A stretch of 5,127 nt of DNA from Alcaligenaceae bacterium (GTDB taxonomy: Bacteria > Pseudomonadota > Gammaproteobacteria > Burkholderiales > Burkholderiaceae): the NCBI GenBank assembly GCA_947445495.1, contig CANFEI010000118.1, forward strand, positions 1-5,127. The letters run 5' to 3'. The translations under genes and the position numbers were made by a program. A model generated the notes under the pieces. The model ran no database searches. It was not told the DNA's origin and saw only the letters and a list, made by a program, of their open reading frames with translations. Below are positions 1 through 5,127 of the stretch, one piece after another (within the stretch, counting starts at the first letter, position 1; every line of letters begins with the position of its first letter).

Positions 1-2250
1 CAGCTTTCGGTTCTGCGCGATAAAAGGTAAGTTGCTTTCGAGATCTCCGGGCACGAGCGCCTGCAGGATGAAAATTTCTCGAGCGCGCTCGGGGTCTAGC
101 GGGCCGTAGTGAATGCGCCGACCGGCATAGACTGGTAACCCGTATAGCGAGCCCTTTTCATTGGCAACGACTTGGTCTAGCCTACGCTCCCAGCGGGGAT
201 CGGTGTACGAGCGCTTGATCAGATGCCCGGCCACCCGTTCAACCCAGATAGGTTCGATCTTTGCGATACAGCGGGCATAGAGCTTTGAGGTATCCACCAG
301 CTCGGCTGCCATGACCCATTTTCCGGCCTTTTTAAGCAGCTTAGAGCCAGGGTGAATCCAAAAACGAATGTCGCGCGCCCCTTGGTAGTGCCCCGCCTCC
401 TCGGACTTCAATCCTAGGTTGCCCAGCAGTCCTGACATCAGTGCAAGGTGAAGCTGCTCGTGTGTCGCCTCGGTTTTATTCAAACGCCATCCTTGTTCAC
501 CAACAAGCGCCATTAACTGACTATGGATATCGTGCCACTCGCGCAGGCGCAGCGGCGAAAGAAACTGCTGGCGCAACTGCGCCACGAGTTTGCGCTGCGA
601 ATCTTTGTGCGCCACCTGCTCGTGATACCAACGCCATAGCTTGATATACGACACAAACTCCGATTTGTCGTCCGAGAACTTAGAGTGTGCTTGCTCTGCA
701 GCTTCACGCACTTGCATGGGTCGGTCTCGGGGATCTTGGACCGAGAGCGCCGAGGCAATGATCAACATCTCAGTCAAGCAGTGCTGATCACGCGCCGCAA
801 GAATCATGCGACCAATTCGGGGGTCGACCGGAAGTTTCGCTAGCGCCTGACCCGTCGGCGTCAAGGCCTCGGGACGCTCGGCATCGGGATCCATCGCCCC
901 CAACTCTTGCAATAAATGATAGCCATCCGCAACCGCTCGACCACTGGGTGGATCGACAAAGGGAAAGTCCTCGATGCTATTGAGCTTCAAGGCCTTCATC
1001 CGCAAAATCACACTGGCCAGTGAGGAACGCAAAATCTCAGGGTCCGTAAAGGCCGAACGATCTTTGAAGCCCTGCTCGTCATAGAGCCTAATGCAGACCC
1101 CGGGCCCCAAGCGGCCGCAACGCCCGGCGCGCTGATTGGCCGAGGCCTGACTGATCGGCTCCACGCGCAACTGCTCGACTTTATTGCGCCAGGAATAGCG
1201 TTTGATACGCGCCAAGCCACTATCAATCACAAAACGAATACCCGGCACGGTCAGTGAAGTTTCCGCCACGTTGGTCGCTAGCACCACTCTGCGCGCATTG
1301 GTGCTGGGACGAAAGATCTCCTCCTGCTCGGCCTGTGATAGCCGTGCATACAGCGGCAGTATCTGCGTGCCAGGAGGATGGTGTTTGCGCAACGTCTCGG
1401 CTGCCTCGCGGATCTCACGCTCACCTGGCATAAAGACAAGAATGTCGCCCGAACCCACGCGGGCGCACTCGTCGACCGCCTCAGACAGAGCACTCATCAA
1501 ATCGCGCTCTTCATCGCGGGCTTGCGTGCGCTCTGAGGGCGTGTAGCCACTCGGAGCGCTGGGCGTCTCTGACTCCGGTGGCTCAACCGGGCGGTAGCGA
1601 ATATCCACTGGATACAGCCGGCCCGACACCTCAATGACGGGGGCTGGCGTGCCTTGCGCGTCGCAAAAATGCGCGGCAAAGCGACTCGCATCAATCGTCG
1701 CGGAGGTAATAATGAGCTTTAGATCGCGACGCTTAGGCAATAGCTGCCTGAGGTAGCCAAGGAGGAAATCAATGTTAAGGCTACGTTCATGGGCTTCATC
1801 AATGATGATCGTGTCATAACGGCGGAGCATGGGATCACGCTGCGACTCCGCGAGCAAAATTCCATCTGTCATGAGCTTGATGGCCGTCTGCGCGCTGCTG
1901 CGGTCCTGAAACCGCACCTGATACCCCACCCACTCCCCGAGCGGCGAATGTAATTCCTCGGCAATCCGGCGAGCCACAGAGCTCGCTGCCAATCGACGTG
2001 GTTGGGTGTGGCCAATCATCTTGACAAGGCCGCGTCCGAGCTCAAGGCAGATTTTGGGAAGTTGGGTCGTTTTGCCTGATCCGGTTTCACCACTGACGAT
2101 CACGACCTGATGCGCGGCGATCGTGGCGGCGATCTCCTGACGACGCCCACTAACCGGCAAATCCTCGGGATAGGTGATCGGAGGGGCAAGTCGTGGGGAA
2201 ATGACAACGCTTTCTGGCCTTGAATCGGCTGAGCGCTTTGAATCGGGCAT
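1..2250 (-). CDS. hrpA: ATP-dependent RNA helicase HrpA, DEAH-box (partial, N-terminal 750 residues)
   Basis: An open frame runs without a stop from ATG at 2250 to the left edge. Seen in the translation: Walker A GETGSGKT (residues 54-61), DEAH (151-154), SAT (183-185), TNVAETS (326-332) and QRAGRCGR (373-380). These are the ordered motifs of a DEAH/RHA helicase, followed by the winged-helix entry (DPEILRSSLASVILRM, 403-418), a helical region and an OB-fold-like stretch (about 600-700). The wording of the motifs and the GARDIRF/HPGS segment match E. coli HrpA as remembered, not the shorter HrpB. HrpA proteins are about 1,300 residues, so roughly 500 residues are missing to the left because of the window edge, not a mutation. 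The family hydrolyses NTPs to remodel RNA in the cytoplasm; E. coli HrpA is linked to mRNA processing and rescue of collided ribosomes. A linker rich in Pro, Ser and Glu (about 223-245) is longer than in E. coli. The start is the first ATG, with only a weak GGA ribosome site; the frame stays open upstream. It is divergent from argA. Confidence 0.96.
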   Translation of the reverse strand, partial: MPDSKRSADSRPESVVISPRLAPPITYPEDLPVSGRRQEIAATIAAHQVVIVSGETGSGKTTQLPKICLELGRGLVKMIGHTQPRRLAASSVARRIAEELHSPLGEWVGYQVRFQDRSSAQTAIKLMTDGILLAESQRDPMLRRYDTIIIDEAHERSLNIDFLLGYLRQLLPKRRDLKLIITSATIDASRFAAHFCDAQGTPAPVIEVSGRLYPVDIRYRPVEPPESETPSAPSGYTPSERTQARDEERDLMSALSEAVDECARVGSGDILVFMPGEREIREAAETLRKHHPPGTQILPLYARLSQAEQEEIFRPSTNARRVVLATNVAETSLTVPGIRFVIDSGLARIKRYSWRNKVEQLRVEPISQASANQRAGRCGRLGPGVCIRLYDEQGFKDRSAFTDPEILRSSLASVILRMKALKLNSIEDFPFVDPPSGRAVADGYHLLQELGAMDPDAERPEALTPTGQALAKLPVDPRIGRMILAARDQHCLTEMLIIASALSVQDPRDRPMQVREAAEQAHSKFSDDKSEFVSYIKLWRWYHEQVAHKDSQRKLVAQLRQQFLSPLRLREWHDIHSQLMALVGEQGWRLNKTEATHEQLHLALMSGLLGNLGLKSEEAGHYQGARDIRFWIHPGSKLLKKAGKWVMAAELVDTSKLYARCIAKIEPIWVERVAGHLIKRSYTDPRWERRLDQVVANEKGSLYGLPVYAGRRIHYGPLDPERAREIFILQALVPGDLESNLPFIAQNRKL
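2220..2246. repeat. 9-bp direct repeat in the first codons of hrpA
   Basis: TTGAATCGG occurs at 2220-2228 and again at 2238-2246, separated by 9 bp, so the copies lie 18 bp apart. They fall within hrpA codons 2-11 and encode the repeated Asp-Ser pairs at residues 3-4 and 9-10. The spacing is a multiple of three, so simple codon reuse in a low-complexity leader explains it. An operator role is possible but unsupported. Confidence 0.3.
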
Positions 2251-2253
2251 ATT

Positions 2254-2282
2254 TTCGGATCCGTTGATCAGGACATTATAAA
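2254..2282 (+). promoter_or_regulatory. Possible argA promoter overlapping the hrpA promoter
   Basis: On the plus strand TATAAA at 2277-2282 (five of six -10 positions) follows TTCGGA at 2254-2259 (three of six -35 positions) with a 17-bp spacer. Transcription would begin near 2289, leaving a leader of about 42 nt before the argA ATG. This -10 shares bases 2277-2280 with the hrpA -10 on the other strand. No arginine-repressor-type operator could be recognised in the 80-bp intergenic region. Confidence 0.38.
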
Positions 2283-2303
2283 ATTTATCGCTCAAACTCA
2301 CAG
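2275..2303 (-). promoter_or_regulatory. Probable hrpA promoter
   Basis: Read on the minus strand, 2280-2275 is TATAAT, a perfect sigma-70 -10 hexamer. A weak -35 (CTGTGA at 2303-2298, three of six matches to TTGACA) lies 17 bp upstream. Transcription would start near 2268, giving a leader of about 18 nt before the hrpA ATG at 2250. The -10 match and position are good, but the -35 is poor and AT-rich sequence can produce such a match by chance. Confidence 0.5.
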
Positions 2304-2330
2304 CCCACGAGGTTTACAACACTAGCCACT

Positions 2331-3689
2331 ATGCCAGACTCCCTAGAACAAGAAACCGTCTCCGCTCAAGAAGCCCCAGAGTTCGCTGCCGCGCAGTTTG
2401 TGCGCTGGTTCCGGGAGGTAGCTCCTTACGTACACGCATTTCGTGGCAAAACCTTTGTCGTCGCCTTTGGCGGCGAGCTGGTTCAGGCCAATGTCCTCAA
2501 TACACTGGTCCAAGATTTGTCCCTACTTTCAGCCCTAGGGATCAAACTCGTACTGGTGCATGGCTCTCGACCCCAAGTCAACGAGCAACTGCGTCTGAAG
2601 GGTTTTAGCCAACAGTTCGATCGTGGTCGCTCCCCGATGGATGCCGATGCACTTGAGTGCGCAAAAGAGGCCGCCGGCGAGATACGCCTAGACATCGAAG
2701 CGGCATTCAGCCAAGGGTTGCCCAACACACCCATGTCGCATGCTCAAATCCGAGTCATTTCAGGCAACTTCGTGACAGCGCGTCCCACCGGCATTATTGA
2801 CGGCGTGGATTACAAACACACCGGTCAGGTGCGTAAGATCGATGTCGACGCTTTGCGCTCATCGATTGATCGCGGTTCGATTGTTCTGCTGTCGCCGCTA
2901 GGATTCTCACCAACGGGTGAGGCCTTCAATCTGGCGATGGAAGAACTCGCCACGAGCGTGGCAACCGCCTTGCGCGCAGAGAAGCTCATTTTTCTGACGG
3001 AATCGCCTGGCGTCATCGCCGAAGACGGCACCATAGACACCGAGTTGGCAAGACTCGACGCCGACGCTCTGCTCGCTTCAGGCTCAATCGACCCTGACAC
3101 CGCCTTTTATCTGCAGTTTGCCTCGCGCGCTGTGAAGCGCGGCGTGACACGCGCGCACTTGATACCGTTCTCAATGGATGGTGTCGTCCTGCTTGAAATC
3201 TTTACCCACGACGGTGTGGGCACGATGGTGGTGGAAGATACGCTAGACGACTTGCGACCCGCAACGATCGATGATGTCGGCGCTATCTTGCAACTCATCG
3301 AGCCCTTGGAGCAAGATGGCACGCTCGTGCCACGTGGCCGCGCATTCATTGAACGTGACGTCGAAAACTTTACGGTGCTCGAGCACGATGGGGTGATTTA
3401 TGGTTGCGCGACGCTGCATGACTTCCCCAAGGATCAGATGGCAGAAATGGGCTGTCTAATCGTGCATCCTGAATGGCAAGGAACTGGCGAAGGCGAAATT
3501 TTGTTGCGGCATATGGAGTCGCGTGCCAGAGGCCACGGCGCAAAACGTATTTTCGCGCTGACCACTCGCACTTCGCACTGGTTCATCAAACGCGGGTTTG
3601 TTCAAGGTGGAGTCGCAGACTTGCCCAAAGAAAAACAAACGCACTACAACCGTTCACGCAACAGCCTAATTTTTATAAAACGCCTGTAG
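2331..3689 (+). CDS. argA: Amino-acid N-acetyltransferase (N-acetylglutamate synthase)
   Basis: The 452-residue protein catalyses acetyl-CoA + L-glutamate to N-acetylglutamate, the first step of arginine biosynthesis in the cytoplasm. An amino-acid-kinase-like domain occupies about residues 25-300, with RGKTFVVAFGGE (38-49), LVLVHGSRPQ (73-82) and GNFVTARPTG (145-154); in this family that domain binds arginine for feedback inhibition. A GNAT acetyltransferase domain follows at about 305-450, with the acetyl-CoA loop region QGTGEGE (383-389) and LTTRTSHWF (410-418). Length and order match E. coli ArgA (443 residues), so this is the full-length bifunctional-fold type rather than a short GNAT-only synthase. 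ATG 2331 is the first plausible start; the nearest purine-rich stretch, GAGG at 2309-2312, is too far (18 nt) to be a normal ribosome site, so initiation may be weak or partly independent of Shine-Dalgarno pairing. Residues 1-25 are less conserved, and a later start cannot be excluded. It is divergent from hrpA and 77 bp upstream of yggX. Confidence 0.96.
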   Translation: MPDSLEQETVSAQEAPEFAAAQFVRWFREVAPYVHAFRGKTFVVAFGGELVQANVLNTLVQDLSLLSALGIKLVLVHGSRPQVNEQLRLKGFSQQFDRGRSPMDADALECAKEAAGEIRLDIEAAFSQGLPNTPMSHAQIRVISGNFVTARPTGIIDGVDYKHTGQVRKIDVDALRSSIDRGSIVLLSPLGFSPTGEAFNLAMEELATSVATALRAEKLIFLTESPGVIAEDGTIDTELARLDADALLASGSIDPDTAFYLQFASRAVKRGVTRAHLIPFSMDGVVLLEIFTHDGVGTMVVEDTLDDLRPATIDDVGAILQLIEPLEQDGTLVPRGRAFIERDVENFTVLEHDGVIYGCATLHDFPKDQMAEMGCLIVHPEWQGTGEGEILLRHMESRARGHGAKRIFALTTRTSHWFIKRGFVQGGVADLPKEKQTHYNRSRNSLIFIKRL

Positions 3690-3695
3690 GGTCTG

Positions 3696-3727
3696 GGGGC
3701 TATTCTTCAAGAGATCTCAGAAGCCCC
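3696..3727 (+). other. Inverted repeat after argA, overlapping the yggX promoter
   Basis: GGGGC (3696-3700) pairs with GCCCC (3723-3727), and after a two-base bulge TTCT (3703-3706) pairs with AGAA (3719-3722). The loop holds the 8-bp palindrome GAGATCTC (3711-3718). It begins 7 bp after the argA stop. No T-run follows the stem (the next bases are TACAATACAT), so it is not a standard intrinsic terminator. It could weaken read-through, protect the argA mRNA end, or act as DNA symmetry at the yggX promoter. Confidence 0.45.
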
Positions 3728-3733
3728 TACAAT
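3706..3733 (+). promoter_or_regulatory. Probable yggX promoter
   Basis: TACAAT at 3728-3733 matches the sigma-70 -10 box in five of six positions; TTCAAG at 3706-3711 (three of six) is the best -35, with a 16-bp spacer. Transcription would start near 3740, about 27 nt before the yggX ATG at 3767. The spacer contains the palindrome GAGATCTC. Expression of yggX independent of argA is therefore plausible, with read-through from argA also possible. Confidence 0.5.
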
Positions 3734-3753
3734 ACATTCACTTTATTCTAGAC

Positions 3754-3757
3754 AGGA
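3754..3757 (+). promoter_or_regulatory. yggX ribosome binding site
   Basis: AGGA at 3754-3757 lies 9 nt before ATG 3767 and decides the start. The in-frame TTG at 3758 would abut this site and add three residues (Met-Thr-Ala) ahead of the conserved family N-terminus, so it is rejected as the start. Confidence 0.7.
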
Positions 3758-3766
3758 TTGACCGCC

Positions 3767-4039
3767 ATGGGCCGTACCGTACAGTGTTTAAAGCTTAAAA
3801 AAGAAGCCGAAGGGCTGGACTACCCACCCTATCCTGGCGAGATGGGCACCCGCATCTGGCAAAGCATCTCCAAAGAAGCTTGGCAGGAATGGCTAAACGT
3901 ACAGACTCGTCTGGTCAACGAAAACAGATTAAATCTTGCGGATACGCGGGCGCGCAAATACCTGAAAGAACAAATGGAAAAACATCTGTTTGAAGACATC
4001 GACGTCGAAGCCCAAGGCTTCGTGCCACCGCCTGCCTAA
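3767..4039 (+). CDS. yggX: Fe(2+)-trafficking / oxidative damage protection protein YggX
   Basis: From ATG 3767 the protein has 90 residues, against 91 in E. coli YggX. The family signature is clear: GRTVQC (2-7, with the conserved Cys7), [15 protein letters not shown] (11-25), ISKEAWQEW (34-42), the NENRLNLAD stretch (51-59) and an [10 protein letters not shown] helix (66-75). It is a small soluble cytoplasmic protein; E. coli and Salmonella homologues protect iron-sulphur proteins from oxidative damage and are proposed to handle labile Fe(II). There is no signal peptide or membrane segment. The usual HQTMLINE-type core reads VQTRLVNE here (residues 45-52), so a conserved His and Met are replaced by Val and Arg. 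The gene follows argA on the same strand with its own probable promoter and converges on rpiA, 25 bp away. Family assignment is firm; the exact biochemical role is debated even in E. coli. Confidence 0.94.
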   Translation: MGRTVQCLKLKKEAEGLDYPPYPGEMGTRIWQSISKEAWQEWLNVQTRLVNENRLNLADTRARKYLKEQMEKHLFEDIDVEAQGFVPPPA

Positions 4040-4055
4040 ACCCACGTCCAAAGAA

Positions 4056-4082
4056 GGTATGCGTCTACAGACGGCGTATACC
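4056..4082. terminator. Possible bidirectional terminator hairpin between yggX and rpiA
   Basis: GGTATGCGTC (4056-4065) pairs with GGCGTATACC (4073-4082) around a 7-nt loop; on the plus-strand RNA this is a 10-bp stem with two G-U pairs, followed by the moderately T-rich GTTCTGTGTT. On the minus-strand RNA two of those pairs become A-C mismatches, but the stem is followed directly by TTCTTT. The hairpin contains the rpiA stop codon (4065-4067) and its last five sense codons. Its position at a convergent junction supports a shared terminator, but neither side has a strong T-run. Confidence 0.42.
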
Positions 4083-4733
4083 GTTCTGTGTTGCCAATAA
4101 GGCAACATCGGCCGGACGGATCGCGAACAATCCGTTGGTCACGACGCCCGGCACGTTATTGAGTTGTTTTTCAAGTGCAATGGCGTCCGTAATACTAAGG
4201 CCCGACACATCTAGAATTTGGTTGCCACTGTCGGTGGTGAAGCCTTCGCGCAATGTGGGCGTGCCGCCTAGCGACAAAGCAACGCGCGCCACCGCTTGTC
4301 TTGCAATGGCAAGCACTTCAATGGGTAGCGGAAATTTACCCAACGTCTGCACAAGCTTTGACTCATCGGCAATACACACAAATTTCCGCGCAACGGAGGC
4401 GACGATTTTTTCACGCGTCAGCGCTCCGCCGCCACCCTTAATCATGTGAAGGGAGGCATTGATCTCATCGGCACCATCCACATAGACGGGCATCGACTCG
4501 ACTTGATTCAAATCGAGCACGATAATCCCTAAATCACTGAGCCGCTTTGCACTGCGCTCGGAGCTCGCGACGGCGCCGCGAAAGCGTCCACGAAAACGCG
4601 CCAACCCATCGATAAACAAATCAGCGGTGGATCCCGTCCCTACACCGATCACGGCATCCGTCGTGAGCATCGGCTCGATCAGTGAGAGCGCCGCCTCAGC
4701 AGCCTGCAATTTAAGATCTTGTTGAGAAAGCAT
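4065..4733 (-). CDS. rpiA: Ribose-5-phosphate isomerase A
   Basis: The 222-residue protein interconverts ribose 5-phosphate and ribulose 5-phosphate in the non-oxidative pentose phosphate pathway, in the cytoplasm. The substrate-binding loop GVGTGST is at residues 30-36, followed by YVDGADEIN (84-92) and [11 protein letters not shown] (99-109). The residues matching the E. coli catalytic set (Asp81, Asp84, Lys94, Glu103) are Asp86, Asp89, Lys99 and Glu108, all present with a constant offset of five. KFPLPIEV (133-140) and the C-terminal [10 protein letters not shown] (195-204) also fit. Length matches E. coli RpiA (219), so the gene is complete and probably active. ATG 4733 is chosen because an AAAGGA ribosome site lies 7 nt upstream. 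The gene follows rmuC by 11 bp and is very likely cotranscribed with it; its end faces yggX. Confidence 0.97.
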   Translation of the reverse strand: MLSQQDLKLQAAEAALSLIEPMLTTDAVIGVGTGSTADLFIDGLARFRGRFRGAVASSERSAKRLSDLGIIVLDLNQVESMPVYVDGADEINASLHMIKGGGGALTREKIVASVARKFVCIADESKLVQTLGKFPLPIEVLAIARQAVARVALSLGGTPTLREGFTTDSGNQILDVSGLSITDAIALEKQLNNVPGVVTNGLFAIRPADVALLATQNGIRRL

Positions 4734-4740
4734 ACGACGG

Positions 4741-4746
4741 TCCTTT
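4741..4746 (-). promoter_or_regulatory. rpiA ribosome binding site overlapping the rmuC stop
   Basis: On the minus strand AAAGGA (4746-4741) lies 7 nt before the rpiA ATG. Its first two bases are the last two of the rmuC TAA stop (4747-4745), so ribosomes finishing rmuC stop directly on the rpiA initiation region. This geometry suggests translational coupling. Confidence 0.75.
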
Positions 4747-5127
4747 AGGATTTTTTTGGAGCATCAGGCGTGATATCGCCGACATCAGGATCAACCTCAC
4801 CTTCATCAGGGTCCGTCTCAGCGACCTCGGGCGCGAACAACGCCTTTGCCTGCTCTTCGGGCATCGCCTCGACGTTTTTCAAGCTACGCAACATCATACG
4901 CGTGCGCGATTCGGTTTGTCCGATGCGACTGCTCGCCGTATCGAGCGACTTTTTGACATTCGCCAAGGTATCGCCAAACTTACCAAACTCTGTTTTAACG
5001 GCACGCAGCACCTGCCAGACTTCCGAAGAACGTTGCTGGATTGCCAGCGTGCGAAAACCCATCTGCAAACTATTAAGCAGCGCCGCAAGGTTTGCCGGTC
5101 CAGCTACGTTTACTCTAAGGTCGTGCA
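4745..5127 (-). CDS. rmuC: DNA recombination protein RmuC (partial, C-terminal 126 residues)
   Basis: The frame enters from the right edge without a start and ends at TAA 4747-4745. The visible part includes [38 protein letters not shown], and a helical stretch with [19 protein letters not shown]. This resembles the C-terminal end of betaproteobacterial RmuC proteins as remembered: the end of the nuclease-like RmuC domain followed by a helical, probably coiled-coil region. RmuC is a predicted nuclease-fold protein that limits recombination at inverted repeats in E. coli; its biochemical activity is poorly defined. The last 35 or so residues are acidic, with several [14 protein letters not shown] Asp/Pro/Glu runs and a short basic PKKS end, probably disordered. 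The N-terminal membrane anchor and coiled coil usual in the family would lie outside the window. Any ATG or TTG inside this stretch, such as the TTG at 5068, is internal rather than a true start. Confidence 0.88.
   Translation of the reverse strand, partial: HDLRVNVAGPANLAALLNSLQMGFRTLAIQQRSSEVWQVLRAVKTEFGKFGDTLANVKKSLDTASSRIGQTESRTRMMLRSLKNVEAMPEEQAKALFAPEVAETDPDEGEVDPDVGDITPDAPKKS

Noticed and set aside
513..758. Several open frames of 60-115 codons inside the hrpA region, on both strands (for example 441-644 plus, 513-758 minus, 1202-1546 plus).
   Set aside because: They lie in other frames of the continuous HrpA reading frame, which carries all helicase motifs; their translations are rich in Arg, Ser and Ala with no recognisable domain.
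2257..2270. Adjacent six-base palindromes GGATCC and TGATCA upstream of hrpA.
   Set aside because: Six-base palindromes are common by chance, and nothing else suggests an operator or attachment site here.
3696..3733. Intrinsic terminator for argA.
   Set aside because: The stem is not followed by a T-run and the sequence right after it is a promoter-like TACAAT; it was listed as an inverted repeat instead.
3473..3751. A 92-codon plus-strand frame overlapping the end of argA.
   Set aside because: It covers the conserved GNAT domain of argA in another frame and its translation shows no family signature, so it is a shadow.
3758..3766. TTG at 3758 as start of yggX.
   Set aside because: It leaves no room for the AGGA ribosome site and adds residues before the conserved MxRxVxC start of the family; ATG 3767 fits both.
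4135..4449. A 104-codon plus-strand frame opposite rpiA.
   Set aside because: It is antisense to the catalytic core of RpiA, with a translation rich in Ser, Thr, Ala and Pro and no ribosome site of note.

Overview
The window looks like ordinary chromosome from a betaproteobacterium, most probably of the order Burkholderiales. This is inferred from remembered protein resemblance (the RmuC C-terminal sequence, the YggX protein, an N-acetylglutamate synthase made of a kinase domain plus a GNAT domain) and from a moderately GC-rich composition (about mid-50s percent by eye). No database search was possible, so the genus is not assigned. No mobile element, CRISPR array, tRNA or rRNA was seen.

Layout from left to right: (1) 1-2250, minus strand, the first 750 codons of hrpA, a DEAH-box RNA helicase whose C-terminal part lies beyond the left edge. 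(2) 2251-2330, an 80-bp divergent promoter region in which the probable -10 boxes of hrpA and argA overlap on opposite strands. (3) 2331-3689, plus strand, argA, which performs the first step of arginine biosynthesis. (4) 3690-3766, a short spacer with an inverted repeat and a probable promoter for the next gene. (5) 3767-4039, plus strand, yggX, a small iron-trafficking/oxidative-damage-protection protein. (6) 4040-4064, a 25-bp convergent junction with a hairpin that extends into the end of rpiA. (7) 4065-4733, minus strand, rpiA, ribose-5-phosphate isomerase A. (8) 4745-5127, minus strand, the C-terminal 126 codons of rmuC, whose start lies beyond the right edge.

Two transcription units are suggested besides hrpA: argA with yggX (yggX probably also has its own promoter), and rmuC-rpiA, where the rmuC stop codon sits inside the rpiA Shine-Dalgarno sequence, so the two are probably co-transcribed and translationally coupled. 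The genes serve separate housekeeping tasks (RNA/ribosome quality control, arginine synthesis, Fe-S/iron protection, pentose phosphate metabolism, DNA maintenance) and do not form one pathway. No convincing undescribed system was found; the points worth a second look are regulatory details and small protein variations.
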